Made by a program: the position numbers and the translations under genes. 64,000 nt of DNA from Ophioderma brevispina. Lineage: Eukaryota > Echinodermata > Ophiuroidea > Amphilepidida > Ophiodermatidae. Positions 1 to 11,331 of the stretch are shown one piece after another. The stretch lies in NCBI GenBank assembly GCA_023653785.1, contig JAMKCH010002870.1, positions 1 to 64,000 on the forward strand, in the 5' to 3' direction. Under the pieces are notes generated by a model that searched no databases, was not told the origin of the DNA, and worked only from the letters and a program-made list of their open reading frames with translations. Within the stretch, counting starts at the first letter, position 1, and the number at the start of each line of letters is the position of its first letter.

Positions 1-128
1 GGGTAGAGAGGAGTAATTGAGGTAAAGTGCCTTACTCAAGGACGAAACACATTGACTCCAGCGGGGCTCGAACCCACAAACTTTAGCGTGCGGGCCGAAC
101 GCTGATCCACTGGACCACATGTGCCCAC
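1..128 (-). repeat. tRNA-derived SINE, minus strand, cut by window edge
   Basis: Read on the minus strand, a box-A-like stretch (TGGTCCAGTGGATCAG, near 104-119) is followed by a box-B match (GGGTTCGAGCCCC, near 64-76), the internal RNA polymerase III promoter layout of a tRNA-related SINE head. After it comes a motif (TCCTTGAGTAAGGCACTTTA, near 27-46) of the type found in the body of many animal SINEs. The element runs off the left edge. It cannot fold as a complete tRNA and is not called as a tRNA gene. Confidence 0.65.
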
Positions 129-330
129 ATGATCCATATTAATGTAACTGAAGTTACAACATTATACATCTTAAGGAACTCCAGATATTGGCAGTTGCAT
201 TTTGACAAATTTAAAAGGAATGCCCCTTCATTTAGCTCATTTGCATACCTAACCTACATATATCATGCACTTACAATTACAATTAAAAGATGCATGCCAT
301 GATGGGCTTTCATGTAGCGATCAAACCAAT
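129..330 (+). repeat. Fragment of composite repeat family G (octamer module)
   Basis: This AT-rich stretch carries the same phrases as the large family G copies at 8.8-10, 15.5-16.8 and 51.9-53.5 kb: an acatcattatac/cttacggaactccag-like phrase, then a tagctcatttgcataccta module, then a catatatcatgcac and gatgcatgccatgat phrase. It contains an exact ATTTGCAT octamer at 239-246. It looks like a short decayed piece without the C-rich array or terminal hairpin. Confidence 0.6.
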
Positions 331-790
331 CAACCTAACCCAAATGGAACACACAGACACAGATGCAAATCTGCTGTTGCAAAATCCCCCATGTCCTTTT
401 AGGCCGGGGGATAAAAAGGCCGAGTTTATGTGCATAATTCATTTTTTTTTAAATACAGCAAGTAAACTTGTGTGATCCTCCTGGCAAGATGGCAGTATGG
501 AACCTTACCTCATATGACCTTTGACCTTGGTCCATGACCTTTGACATCATCCACATATGAATGAACCCCTATTGCACCTTAACCCCAAATCTGGTTTAAA
601 TTGGACTAAAGTGTTTTGAACATGACATGAAAAACAAAAACCTAACCAAACTGGAACACACACATATACGGACATGAATGCTATCGCAGAATTCCCCTAT
701 TACTTTTCAAGCCAGGGGATAAAAAGGCTGATTTTATGTGCCTACTTCAATTTGAAAAAAAAAATAAATAAATGCCAAATCACAATCAGT
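331..790 (+). repeat. Two-unit tandem repeat of about 312 bp with nuclear-receptor-like half-sites
   Basis: About 130 bp at 331-460 recur at 643-770 (aacctaac...tggaacacac, then gggataaaaaggc and tttatgtgc), giving a period near 312 bp. Between them, 515-527 reads TGACCTTTGACCT, the reverse complement of a perfect direct-repeat-1 element of AGGTCA half-sites, and 534-546 repeats the pattern with one weaker half-site. The same GACCTT vocabulary appears at 23.2-23.4 kb and 61.5-62.3 kb, so this belongs to a dispersed family. Confidence 0.7.
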
Positions 791-1283
791 TGGACCTGTA
801 GAATATTTTTTTTTCACCTTATTCATATAATCCAAGAGATTTTCAGAAGTGTTACGACTCTCACTACAAGTTGCTTTACCAGGGCATTTTTGTTCATTTA
901 ACCTGCAGCTACTTCATTCCTAAAAGGCAGGGCTAATGTGTTGTATATTGGAATGAGATGAATGTTCATGCTAGTCAAATTTGCTATTGAATTTGCCAGG
1001 CATTCAAATGAGAGCAATTGATACCCGGACTCGTGATTCAACATGCATAAGCATGCCCCACAAAAAGTAAGTGACCATCTTGAGAAATCTGATTCCAAAG
1101 AAATAGCGGGACTATGTAACTGCTAGAACTGAGGAAGGTAATCCTTTCTTCACCTTATTTTTCTTTCAATTAGTTTCATACTTTTTGCACTAACTTTCAA
1201 ATCAAATCAGCTTACATGCAGACACAAAAAACCCTGAATTTTACTGAAGTAGATCAAATTTGCATGTAAGATTAGGCACATAC
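791..1283. other. Unassigned AT-rich DNA
   Basis: No repeat copy, convincing reading frame or RNA gene was recognised here. The small open frames lack any familiar motif. Confidence 0.5.
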
Positions 1284-1640
1284 TTAAAGACACTATCAGT
1301 GATTTGCTAAATCAGCAAATCGAAAAAATCATCAAAAATCAGATTTTTGCATGTATGTAACAAGTACAGGTAGCCTAACATACTCTACAAACGATAAGAC
1401 CAGAAGCAACCTAATAAGGACAGAATCGGAGATTTTAGTCATTACTGTCCGTTCGGACACTTATACAAAACGTAATTGAATGGAGGATCGTATCTTGGAA
1501 CACTGCCGTTTTCTTTCATTTTCTGTCAACTTACACTTGGGAAAAGGTAAACTTTAGTGAGAAAGTCTACAGAATTGTCAATTTCATTTTAACGCTATTC
1601 CTGCAAATTTCAAATAGTTTCAAATCCACTGATCCAGCTA
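1284..1640 (+). mobile_element. TTAA MITE family F, copy 1 (right end decayed)
   Basis: Starts with TTAA at 1284-1287 followed by AGACACTATCAGTGATTTG. The body aligns over its length with the reverse complement of 49526-49881, sharing phrases such as agaagcaacctaataaggac, attactgtccgttcggacac and gctattcctgcaa. The right end should repeat the terminal motif inverted, but diverges after about 1635 and no clean TTAA is left. It is non-coding, so movement would have needed a transposase supplied elsewhere. Confidence 0.8.
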
Positions 1641-1800
1641 TCGGATAGTAAAAGCAAAAATGTGTACTAAACTGGCCCATATAGGATAGTGCGTGTTTAA
1701 TAAATGTGGTATACCACACTTGGAGATGTTTTGTTCATAAAATCAAAAGGAAACATTTCCTGGGTCTAAAATTTCACTGGGTAACCTAGGCGAAATGTCA

Positions 1801-2250
1801 ACCGTGCTAGCATGGTCAACCATGGTCAAAACATGGCTGACCATGGTTAACTATGGTCAGCGATGATCACTTGAGTGACCAAGGTTGACCATGGACACTT
1901 CAAGAGTACCATGGTCGCAACCATGTTTATCACCTCATTTGACCATGGTTGACCATGGTCACTTCAGTGCAATTGTGACTGACATGCTATATAAACCCAG
2001 AAACTCAAGGAGATCGTGGTTGACAATGGTAGTCCATGTGACCATGTTTGACCATGGTCACTTCAAGTTTCGCACCATGTCTTGACCTGTCACTTAAATT
2101 AGGAATATGGTTATTGTCTAGCCATGGTTGACATGACACTTAGTGGCTGTATTGTCTGACCATGGTTGACCATGGTCACTTCAAGTAGCGTGTGTCTGAC
2201 CAGTGGGGCCACTGCATTGGAAATTGACATGTATGACCACGGTCACTACA
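1801..2250. repeat. CCATGG palindromic repeat array 1
   Basis: A degenerate array built from the self-complementary words tgaccatggtca and aaccatggtt. At least ten CCATGG hexamers occur. Spacing is irregular, so this is a family of interleaved palindromes and not a clean satellite. The stretches at 1829-1870 and 1909-1984 recur in array 2 (2571-2610 and 2730-2800), showing that part of the array was duplicated as a block. Confidence 0.85.
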
Positions 2251-2560
2251 AGTGTCCTATGGCACCAAGAATTGGGAGAAAAAAATATTCCAAATCATGC
2301 AGAGCTTTAGGTTAATTAGGAGATCCATGGAGTAATGATAATAATTACACTTGTCCACTACTATATTCAGCTCTGAAGAAGAACTAAGAAAAGTCATGGG
2401 TTGAATGGTGGCCACAATTAACAGTGTAATTGAATTGGTTAAAATTTATGGCATTACGTGGTTTTGGGGTTCCCAGCCAAAGTCAATCTGTACATTCTAC
2501 TCCCACAATGCACTGATGATGTACACATAGATATGTGCCACACAATTCTTGTTAATCAAC
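2251..2560. other. Unassigned spacer between CCATGG arrays
   Basis: Ordinary AT-rich sequence separating arrays 1 and 2. It lacks the CCATGG motif and shows no recognised gene. Confidence 0.5.
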
Positions 2561-2805
2561 CATGGTCAAGACATGGCTGACCATGGTTGACTATGGTCAG
2601 CGATGATCAGCCATGGTGGCTTGACCATGGTCAACCGTGGTTACCATTGGTCGACCATGCTTTAGCATGGCTGAGCATTGTCAGCCATGGTCATCACCTT
2701 GTGGGCCATGGTTGACCATGGTCACTTCTACCATGGTCAACCATGTTTATCACCTCATTTGACCATGGTTGACCATGATCATTTCAGTGCAATTGTTTTC
2801 ACTGC
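2561..2805. repeat. CCATGG palindromic repeat array 2
   Basis: Same vocabulary as array 1 (gaccatggttgaccatggtc), including about 80 bp near-identical to 1909-1984 through the phrase catgtttatcacctcatttg and on to cagtgcaattgt. It ends abruptly at unrelated sequence near 2805. Confidence 0.85.
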
Positions 2806-2977
2806 GATACAGGGATTCACTGAGGTTTTCAGGATTTTTTTCACCACTGTGAAGCTCTGTGACGTAGGTCGCCATTTTCTTGAGTCTTTAGTCTTTATTT
2901 AGGTGTTTTTTTTATAATGGTTGAAACTTTTGTTTTTACAATTGATATATTATATTTTGCCCCTTGTTTTAAGCAAG

Positions 2978-3062
2978 ATAGGGTTAGCTCAATTGGTTAG
3001 TCATCAGTCTTGTAATGCAAATGGTCCCGCGGTTCAATCCTGGGCTGTGTAGTTATTTTCTA
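2978..3062 (+). repeat. tRNA-Thr-like SINE head or tRNA pseudogene
   Basis: Box A (TAGCTCAATTGGTTAG, 2985-3000) and box B (GGTTCAATCC, 3031-3040) are spaced as in a tRNA, and the presumed anticodon loop CTTGTAA would carry TGT (Thr) at 3011-3013. The anticodon stem does not pair and the acceptor arms do not match, so a functional tRNA is unlikely. A young SINE head or degraded tRNA copy fits better. Confidence 0.6.
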
Positions 3063-3181
3063 TCTGTCACTATGAAATAATGTACCTAATACATAAGAAT
3101 AAAGGAACTGTACTGGTGTACAAAACCATAGGGATGTGGTTTTTTTTTTGGGGGGGTGGGGTTTTACCATGTTTTTGAAAA

Positions 3182-3606
3182 AAAATGGCACCATTATCAT
3201 CCATGGTCTACCATGACAATTTTTGACCATGTCAACCATGGTCAACAATGGTTAATATGACCATGGTTAACCATGTTTTTGAAAAATGCACACCCGGTCC
3301 ACCATGGTCAAAACAACCCAAAGTGGCCCAGGTCACCTGGTCAAAAACTCTATCTATGTTTTACCATTGTTTGACCTGGTTAAACAGGCCATATTAACCA
3401 TGGTTGACCATTTTTTGAAAATGGCACCACTGCCGATCATGGTCAAACTGGCAAGTTTTGACCTGGTTGAACCATGGTCACATTGGAATGTTTTAACCAT
3501 GGTTTGCCTGTGGCGTGCCATTTTTCAAAACATCGGGCTACCGATGGTTTGACCATGGTCAAGAACCCATGGTTGAACCATGGTTAACCATGGTCAAACC
3601 ATGCTT
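3182..3606. repeat. CCATGG palindromic repeat array 3
   Basis: Third array of the family, with at least ten CCATGG sites and phrases such as ccatggttaaccatgt. Several units have an extra 'gaaaa' spacer (tttttgaaaaatg, near 3173, 3271 and 3412). Both strands read alike, so orientation has no meaning. Confidence 0.85.
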
Positions 3607-4433
3607 TTTTTCTGCTATTATGAGAAAGATATAACTGTCTCTTCTGATACAAAATCTCCATTTGAATGAAAAAGTGGAGGGACAGTTGTCGATTGGGTTA
3701 TCCACCTTTTAACATGATTTTATAATTCATAAAATTCTAGAAATCTTCAAGTCCATGGTCCGATTATATAGTAGCCCCGTCGTCCGCCACCTGAAACACC
3801 AGTTGTCCAAATTTTGGTATCATAGTAAGCTACTATTTTTTATCATTTACTCCTGTGAAATCTTAGGGCTGAAGATTGTTTGGTGGGGGGGGGATGGATG
3901 TTTGAGCGAAAATTGACCTCACTTGGTCACCAATATTAATTTTCAGAGTACTCTATGGGGATTACAAAATCACGTTTTAGCTACGCATCAAAATGGGTTG
4001 AAATAACGCACATAACTTTACATATGGGGTTTTTGGGGTGAAAGCCATTCTATCAAGATGAAAAGTTTATTCTCAAATTAGATCATCCCCCTTTAAACAT
4101 CAATTTCAATCAATTATTGAATAATTCAACAAGTAATTTTAAATCTAAAAAGAAAAAACCAAACCCAAAAAAGAATTTCTTCTATAAAAAATTTTTTGTT
4201 TCAGGGGGAAAATATTTTTTTTTTTTGGGGTGGGAAGCATATATTAAAATTTGTTAGTATAGTATAGGTTTATTTTGTTTTTCACTGTAAATTGGCTGAA
4301 ACTGAAAATCACTCATTTCTTTGGGGGGGGGAGCAAAATTCCCAGAGGGGGACACATGAATGTGTAAGCAAAACAAAACTGCTTGGGGTAACAATCCATT
4401 AAAATCTAACGTGGAAATCAGCCAAGTGTGGTT
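3607..4433. other. Unassigned AT-rich DNA
   Basis: Contains short homopolymer runs (G8 near 3885, T-rich near 4215, G8 near 4323). I see no gene and no second copy elsewhere in the window. Confidence 0.5.
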
Positions 4434-4971
4434 TTAAAGCGGCACTGGCACATTTTCAAAAATATGAAATTTCCTTCATTCCCTCGCAAAATGATATCCT
4501 TAGGCAATTGGGAAAGAATAGAGATATATTTTACACATAAAATAACATACCCCAAAACAGACAGGACATTAATAAGAGGCGAAAGACATCCAGTATTTTG
4601 GTGTTAGGCTACTTTTTTACTTCCTGCCGGAACTTTAATCAACAATGTGTCTATTAATAGTATCAAAGACTTGTACTCATTGACATTTAAACCCTCAAAG
4701 GTCACATACCGGTCAAACAGTACATGCGGTGGGAATCAACTCTCCGTTTTTTTCTTTGTTTAAATGCCATTTCTGTGGTCGTCTGCTGAATTAATGTCAC
4801 CAGAGCCATTAATTATAAAATTCTTCTGTTTACCCATAAGCGTGCTGATTTGGGCTTTTAAATAGTTTTAGGTGAGTGCCAATGTATATAAAGCTTTACA
4901 ACCTTGCAAAAATATCATTTTGACAAATCTAGAGAGTGTGCTATTTTTCAAATGTGCTAGTGTCTCTTTAA
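4434..4971 (+). mobile_element. TTAA MITE family A, copy 1 (538 bp)
   Basis: Bounded by TTAA at 4434-4437 and 4968-4971. Terminal inverted repeats are AGCGGCACTGGCACATTTTC (left) and, read inverted from the right, AGAGACACTAGCACATTTG. The whole element aligns with the reverse complement of 63328-63865, which is also 538 bp long. It has no coding capacity. Confidence 0.88.
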
Positions 4972-6084
4972 GGTATTGCACCAGAGGATTTAAAATTAAA
5001 AGGAGTGTGTGTTTACAAATATTTAAAAGGTGATACCATTCTTCCACATTATGAATACCCAAGTAATTATTCGGAGGTAGGTAATCAGATCCCAAAAATA
5101 TATTTAAATTGCAAAAGAAGGTATTACTGAGAGTGATCTGAAACAGTGACTATACAATTAGTCTCTCAAATTCCCCTCTTCATGCATTTCAATGTTCCTA
5201 ATGTTTATGGACTTATACAGTGAACTCGGTGTGTTCATGTATAAGCACTTTACAAATCAACTACAAGTGGTATTTGAGAGATACTTCAACAAGTAGGGGG
5301 CATGTGCACTCATGTCAGTGTAAGAAAAACTGATATCTATATTATAAAAGGACCACGTCTGTCTGTTGTCGTCCGTCCATTTGTCTTGACGCCGTACCGT
5401 CACAAAACTTGGTGGTGGGTGATAGCATGGGCCGTGCCAGAATCAAGTTACTTGGTTACGGATCCGCGCCCCACCAGCAGGGGTAATCACAAAAAATTGT
5501 TTTCAAACGGTAGTGCTTTAAAAAAGCCAGGTGTCGCAAAACCCGTGGACTGCCAAAAAAACCGGTTAATGCTCACAAGGTGATTGCAACCACTTGGCCT
5601 AAAGTCCAAAAAGAGTCCATATTAGAGATTTTGGTCCCACTTTACTGCCAAACGTCTGCACTTTCTTCCAAATGCGCACTTTTGAAAGTCCTGCCCCCAA
5701 TAAATCTTCTGTTGGAGCCTAGATATCAGTAATGATGTGTGCTGATGTAATCAGTGGTTTAATGTGCGACAAAAAACATCTGAGTAGAGTACAAAGTGCT
5801 GATTAGGATTTGATTCAGTTTGAATCATTTTCAATATTGTAACAAAATTTGGTATTGGTATGGGTTACAAAATCTGAAATTTCAGCAATTTTTCTCAACA
5901 ATAACAACAATAACCCATTTACAATCCTATTGGTTTAGAATGGGTCATATGCATCCAATGTTTGCTATATTTTTTTCAAAAATGGTAATTTTTTAGTTTT
6001 TTTGTTTTTTTGTAAAAAAAATCTTAAATTTCATGTCATTATTTTATCACCAATAATAGCAATGATCTCTTTTCAAATCTTAAT
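4972..6084. other. Unassigned DNA with a GTCTGTC/CGTCC-rich fragment
   Basis: Around 5350-5480 lies a phrase with gtctgtctgttgtcgtccgt and cacaaaacttggtgg, reminiscent of the GGAC/GTCC-rich tails in family G but without the terminal hairpin. The rest is AT-rich with no recognised gene. Confidence 0.4.
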
Positions 6085-6437
6085 TTAAAAGCCTTGGTCA
6101 AGGTGGGCAAATTCTGGCCCTGAATTTCAAAATAAATCTTACAAAGGACATGCCCCCCCCCAGAATTAGGAGAGGATGAGGCCCTCTATAATCATCATGG
6201 TTTAATATTTTACCAACTACTTTAATCATGTATGCAAGTTGTTTTTATCAATGCTGTGCTAATATTGAAGTTAACCATTAACCCGACGTTTTTTGTTTAT
6301 ATCTTGGGAATGAAATGGGATTTGAGGATCAATTTCAGGAACACAATGATACAAATAATCCTTCATTGCTATAAAAACCGTACTACTTCCATTTAAGGGG
6401 GGTGGGGTCCACAAACAATCGGAACCCGCACCTTTAA
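6085..6437 (+). mobile_element. TTAA MITE family D, copy 1 (left end decayed)
   Basis: The right two-thirds match 28800-28968 and 47890-48061: gtttatatcttgggaatgaa, tttgagg, then a gggggt.cc and ggaac.cgcacctttaa terminus with TTAA at 6434-6437. A TTAA at 6085-6088 lies where a full-length copy should start, but the left terminal repeat is not clearly recognisable, so that boundary is provisional. Confidence 0.65.
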
Positions 6438-6564
6438 GACGTGGGATTTTATATAACAGTTTTCTCACCAAGGAGAACCGAAAACACACAGTTTTGAAAA
6501 GGAGGCCTTTCCCCCTAAGAACCCAAAGGAAAAAATATCCCATAGCGACGCAAAAAGAAAACCC

Positions 6565-6860
6565 TGTTTTACGGGCGAGTGGACCTTTTGAGTAGGGTCG
6601 GGCGATTTTTTAAAAAAAAATTTTATTCTTTTTTTTTTATTTTCTGGAGGCTCAAAATTGGCCCTAAAATTACGCCCCAGAACCTCTGAAAAATCAGAGA
6701 AAAAATTGAAAAATTTTTACAACCAAAGTTTCGTTAAAAAAAATGTCCAAATTGATCAATTTGACTCTAAAAGCAAGCTGATTTTAACATGATTTTTGGA
6801 AAAACTAAAACAACTTCTGCATAAGCTGAATAAATCAGGGATCCGTCGGCCCGTAAAACA
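6565..6860. mobile_element. MITE with ~20 bp inverted termini (GTTTTACGGGC)
   Basis: Left end TGTTTTACGGGCGAGTGGACC-like and right end ...GGATCCGTCGGCCCGTAAAACA are inverted copies (TGTTTTACGGGC shared). The 296 bp between are AT-rich and non-coding. The target duplication could not be fixed, so no superfamily is assigned. Confidence 0.6.
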
Positions 6861-6904
6861 TGGTTTTTATTTTTGTCGCCTAAAGCTTAAACACGGCCAT
6901 AAGG

Positions 6905-7720
6905 ACCGGGGGGGGGGGTACTCAGTGAGAAAAGGTGTAGGTACATTTGTTCCGCCAGATATGGGTCACATTTCACCCCTTACTGTAACAAGGTCGTTTC
7001 CCCACCATGCTACTATATAGAGGGGTAGTTTTTTGAGGTCATTGCTCCTATTAAGGCCCTTGAAACTCAATTATGAGTTTTTCGTCACATTTTTTTCACC
7101 CCTATGAGGAACTATTTCATTATTCATTATTCATTCTTTGCTACATGGCGTGTTTTACAGTTAAATGAACCTACATGGGATCGACAAAATACGAACAATA
7201 TTGGGTCCATTTTATACTCATTTCCGACGTCCGAGCCAGGTTTTCCTACCAAAAACTTCCAATATCGACTGAAAAAAGGTGATGCTTGAACAGAATTTTT
7301 CAAAATAATGGAAGTATTTTCAGATTTTTCGGCCGCTAACGCGGCCCATAAATCATAACGCGGGCGGGGGACTAGAACATCAATCGAGTTTCAAAGGCCT
7401 AATAGGTCCATTTTTCATTTTTTGGTCGCAATTTACATGAAAATGGGTCAATTTTTCTGATTTTCAGTAAAATCACAATGACATGGTTGATTTTTTTCCA
7501 ATTTCAGAATTCTATGACAATGGGACCGATTTTGCTAAGATTACTATAACTGGTGCAATTGCAAAGCCAACCTATGAAATGGGTCGAATTTTCGGACCAA
7601 CTTAGAAATGGGTCATATTTTTTTAACAATTTGGTCACTATAACCGTGGTTGAATTTTTTACTCGGCAACGCACACCCGTACCAATTTTGGGGTTGAGCA
7701 CCACCCCCTCCCCCCCGTGA
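6905..7720. mobile_element. Element with GGGGGGTACTCA-type inverted ends
   Basis: Left end CCGGGGGGGGGGTACTCAGT; inverted right end CACGGGGGGGAGGGGG followed by TGGTGCTCAA. The interior repeats 'aaatgggtc' phrases (7443, 7577, 7606), a known feature of some invertebrate MITE families. Another left end of the family lies at 39661-39710. No transposase is present. Confidence 0.5.
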
Positions 7721-8830
7721 TAAGGACATTGTGTACGCAACCATCCACCACCCACACACACCACACTCACGTACTCTCCCGCATGGACGACATTGAGTGG
7801 GATTAGTAAGTGCCTTCTGCAGGCGACACAAAAATATACCTCTGAAACATCTTGTTTTAGGACGTGTTCACAATTAAAGGGTTTGTTCTAAAATTAAAGG
7901 GATGGGATTCTACAATTAAGGGAGGTGTCCCGAATTAATTATACAAAGTGGTTTTATCTTGACTGAATGTCCCATGATCCCCAATGATCAATTCTTAAGT
8001 TTTACACCAATATTTCAATCCAGTTCTTTTTAAGCCCATAGAATACTCTGTGAAACTTACATTGGTCGACGAACCAAAATGGGTGCACTTTTTTGCTCTT
8101 TTTTTAAAAAAATCCAAACCAAACAGATTTCACAGGGTAAATACGAAAGAGCTTTCCTTTTCTTCAGACATATTTGCCACTATCCATAAATTTGTGGTCC
8201 TGAGATGAGAACTATTAGCAATCAGGTCCATGGAAATCAAGTGGAAATTTAAAGAAAATTGGATCTCCTCAGAAAATCGACCTGTTGTCTCTTTATTTTT
8301 TAGATTACCATCATTTTCCTAATGTGGATACGTCCTTTTTTGTGGTGCCGCGCTGATTTTGCATTTCAATTTATTTTTGAAGATTTCCGTCTACACCACA
8401 CCGTAGGCTCTAAATTCAACAGTATGTTAACCGCAATCAAAGGGCATTTACTCCCTGTGTAACTGGGTTCATAAACAAAGCCCCAGACTCCAAAGAACTC
8501 AAGCACAGCGCACATCTCAATAACTCCGATTCAGACAATATAAACCGACATTTGCTGACTTTCTAAAACAACCTCTTTTCTGCAAGATTAACTTGTCTAA
8601 TCCGTAAACTTACAAGTGTGCAGATTAATCCACAAATTTTATACAGCGTGTCGTCGCAGCTGTACTGCCCTGTCCCACATTGGTTTGGTCATTGATTCTT
8701 ACCTGGGGATTACGCATCGCTAAATAAATTGGATCCGGCCCCCTCCTTCATTTAATCAGGTGTTTTTTCAAGCAAGTGTTGAGTTCAGAGCTCAATGTCA
8801 GATTTTTTAAGTAGCAGATTTCCAACAGGC
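7721..8830. other. Unassigned DNA with small repeats
   Basis: At 7875-7935 the word attaaaggg is repeated three times at ~20-35 bp spacing. At 7806-7830 the phrase agtgccttctgcaggcgacac resembles 22781-22810. Nothing else is recognised. Confidence 0.4.
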
Positions 8831-9963
8831 GAACTCGACTCGTATTTACGCGATGCGTAATATGTCCCCGCCGATGTGCGATCACGGAGTTCCCCCACCC
8901 CCGCAAACACCCACCCCCTCCCCAACAGCCCACAACTCCCCCAAAACCCCACCCCTCCCCACCACTCTGCACACCCACCCTGGGCCACACCCACCCCTCC
9001 TTAACACCCGGCACACCCCACCCCCTAACGAACGCCCCTCCACCACCCAACCCCCCTGCAAACACCCCAACCCACACCAATACCCTGTAACACCAGCCTC
9101 CCCTTCCCCAACACCCACAACACGCCCCTCCCTCCCCAACAACCCCGCCCCACCCCACCCCTCCCACGACCCTACCCCCTCCCTAACACCCTCCGTCCCC
9201 CAACACCCCGTAACTACTCTCCCACCCCTACTCCCCAACACCCCATAACACTCCCCTTCCCCACCTCCCTCCCCAACAACATACCACACCCCACCCCTCC
9301 CCAACCCCACACCCCCTCCCAAACACTCTGCAACCCCCCTCCCCAACACCCACAACTCCCCAACAACCCCGCAACACCCTACTCCCTCCCCTATTGAATT
9401 GTCCACATACCGTTCAGAGATACAGCAATTATGCATATTAATTAGCTCTTTGCATACCTAATCCGCCATATATCACATACTTTCAAATTGCTAAAAAGAT
9501 GTGGCCCATGATTTTGAGTATCCGTGTACCGTTTCCAATATAGCAATTAACCTGAATTTTTGTATATTAAGTAGCTCATTTGCATACTCAATTTGCCCGA
9601 ATATGCCCAAAATCTAATCAGGTTGAGAACTCTTCACCCGCTGTTCCTTCCACCCAGTTACATCATTATAAACGCCTTCCGGAACTCCAGAACCGGTACA
9701 CGGCCTTGCAGAAAATGTTCATAAATTAGGCAAATTAGATACTAAATTAGCATATTTTACGCCACAATCTAACCAGTCGAGAACTCATCACAACCACCCC
9801 GCTTCTTTTTCCACCAAGTTAACATCATTATACGCCCTAGGAACTCCATATAAATCGAATACAACATGGGTTTAACATTTTTCCCGGACGACGGATGAAT
9901 AACGGACGGACGGACGGACGCGGCTCATTTCATCGTCCCCCTTCGACTTGTTCGGACGGGGAC
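8831..9963 (+). repeat. Composite repeat family G, copy 1
   Basis: Order of parts: head (tttacgcgatgcgtaatatg, then tccccgccgatgtgcgatca, near 8845-8885), C-rich array (8885-9395), AT-rich modules with ATTTGCAT (9578-9585) and phrases such as aatctaatcaggttgagaac and ccacc.agttacatcattata, a GGAC tandem tail (9900-9920), and a terminal GTCCCC...GGGGAC hairpin (9935-9963). The same order is seen at 52.08-53.29 kb. It is non-coding and of no recognised transposon class. Confidence 0.75.
8885..9395 (+). repeat. C-rich, G/T-poor low-complexity array
   Basis: About 510 bp of ccccaaca, cccctcc and cccacaac words with almost no G or T on the plus strand. The complementary strand is G-rich (GGGG-TGTTGGGG type) and could form G-quadruplexes. 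Long open frames on both strands here (131 and 184 codons) follow from the base skew and are not genes. Confidence 0.85.
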
Positions 9964-10019
9964 CCATAAATTGGCTGGATTTGCCTGATTTTAGTTCCTT
10001 TTATTTAAAAGCAGAGGTC

Positions 10020-10530
10020 TATAGCTTTTGGTTAGATTGACAAGTACTTCAAAAGTCTAGTTTTTTGGTTCAAGGGCCATTTTGTGATCCACACCTCGTC
10101 CACCTGACTCACCCTAAAAAGTTAAGATTTGATATCATCATCTGAACCGTTAGCCTCAGTAATCCATGTGTACAGTGTCCTATTGGACCATGGGGAAACA
10201 GCAATTGGCTCAAAACACAAAACAGCGAAGATCAGAATCAACTAAACTTTTTTTGTGAATAATGGTTTTCATAAAAGGATATCTCTTGTGGGCAATTAGT
10301 CAAATTTACTCAATCTGAGACAAAGTTGTTCAAATTATCTAAAAAGGTCAAAAGTTTTTTAGGAAAAATGACAATTTTTGTTAAATTTGGTCCCTACATC
10401 TGAACTGTGGTATAAGCTATGGATCCCCTTTTTCACAATTGTATAGATATGGGCCCCCCCCGCTTTCATACTATCGGAGCTGTCCATACCTCAAAACCAA
10501 ACTTGAGACCCCCCGGACCATCCATAGTAA
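10020..10530 (+). repeat. Interspersed repeat family H, copy 1
   Basis: The stretch 10330-10530 (ggtcaaaagttttttaggaa, aaatttggtcc, ggtataagctatggatccc) matches 38050-38210, and 10070-10200 matches the reverse complement of 33660-33860 (ctaacggttcagatga shared exactly). No termini or target duplication could be defined. Confidence 0.6.
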
Positions 10531-10911
10531 TTGTCACAATATTGCCCATTGTTTCTATAGTGATAAGCAGAAATAAGTATACAGTAATAAGCAGAAAGCA
10601 TTCTGATTTCGATTTTAAGAAACCAGCCAAATGAGAGTACAGGAATTTGACATTTTAATTTCCACTATTTTTGTACATAAATGGATAGGAAATACATAGA
10701 AGTGTGCAACCTGTCCAAATGACCCTGCAAACCCATTCTGACTCTGTCCTCAAGTGTTGTATTGGAAGCAAACGGCATATTATAACCAAGACCATGTTAA
10801 GGAAGCCAAAGTTTGCACTTTTCAATGTACTCAGTGTTCAGTATTAGGACTTTCAATTTAGATCATCATTGCACGCGTTGAGAAACCATTAAATACCCAG
10901 CCTGTGTAATG

Positions 10912-10987
10912 CAATAGTATTAATCGCTGTTTTATTCATTTGGGGGTGCATGCACTACCAATAGTATTAATCGCTGTTTTATTCATT
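10912..10987 (+). repeat. Exact 29 bp direct repeat, 47 bp period
   Basis: The 29-mer starting caatagtattaatcgctgtt occurs at 10912-10940 and again without mismatch at 10959-10987. This is a recent local duplication, since the surrounding repeats are much more diverged. Confidence 0.9.
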
Positions 10988-11015
10988 CTTATACCATGCA
11001 CAACTGAATTTAGGT

Positions 11016-11160
11016 ACGGACCTTTAACATGCCAAAGCGGACATTCAACAACATGACAGAGCTGACCTTCAACATGACAGAGCGGAACCCTTCAATATGA
11101 CAAAGCGGACCTTCCACATGACCGAGTGCGGACTTCAACATCATAAAGCGGACCTTGTGG
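11016..11160 (+). repeat. Minisatellite, ~21-26 bp unit
   Basis: About six units of a gaccttcaacatgacaaagcg-type word with small indels and substitutions. The frames crossing it (for example 11010-11231 minus) translate the repeat and are not supported as genes. Confidence 0.85.
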
Positions 11161-11217
11161 TGGTCATTTTGGGCTGGTTGCGTCCGCACCCCCCGCACCC
11201 CCCTGTCTACGGCCCTG
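11161..11217 (-). mobile_element. Possible transposon end (CAGGGCCGTAGACAGGGG)
   Basis: Read on the minus strand from 11217, CAGGGCCGTAGACAGGGGGG followed by a G-rich stretch resembles hAT-type termini and the inverted right end at 36535 (CAGGGCCGTATGCAGG). The other end was not found. Confidence 0.35.
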
Positions 11218-11331
11218 ATTCTAACATCCAAAACCCTTTTTACAACAATTTTGCACTGTGGCTTGGGATTTTTTTTTGCCTATACAAGCCGTGACGTTTT
11301 TAACACTGATTGAACTTGCCCCCCCCTAAAG

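Noticed and set aside
2978..3062. Functional tRNA-Thr gene
   Set aside because: Boxes A and B and a TGT loop are present, but the anticodon and acceptor stems do not pair.
8748..9436. Frames of 131-184 codons on both strands
   Set aside because: Same cause: composition of the C-rich array of family G.
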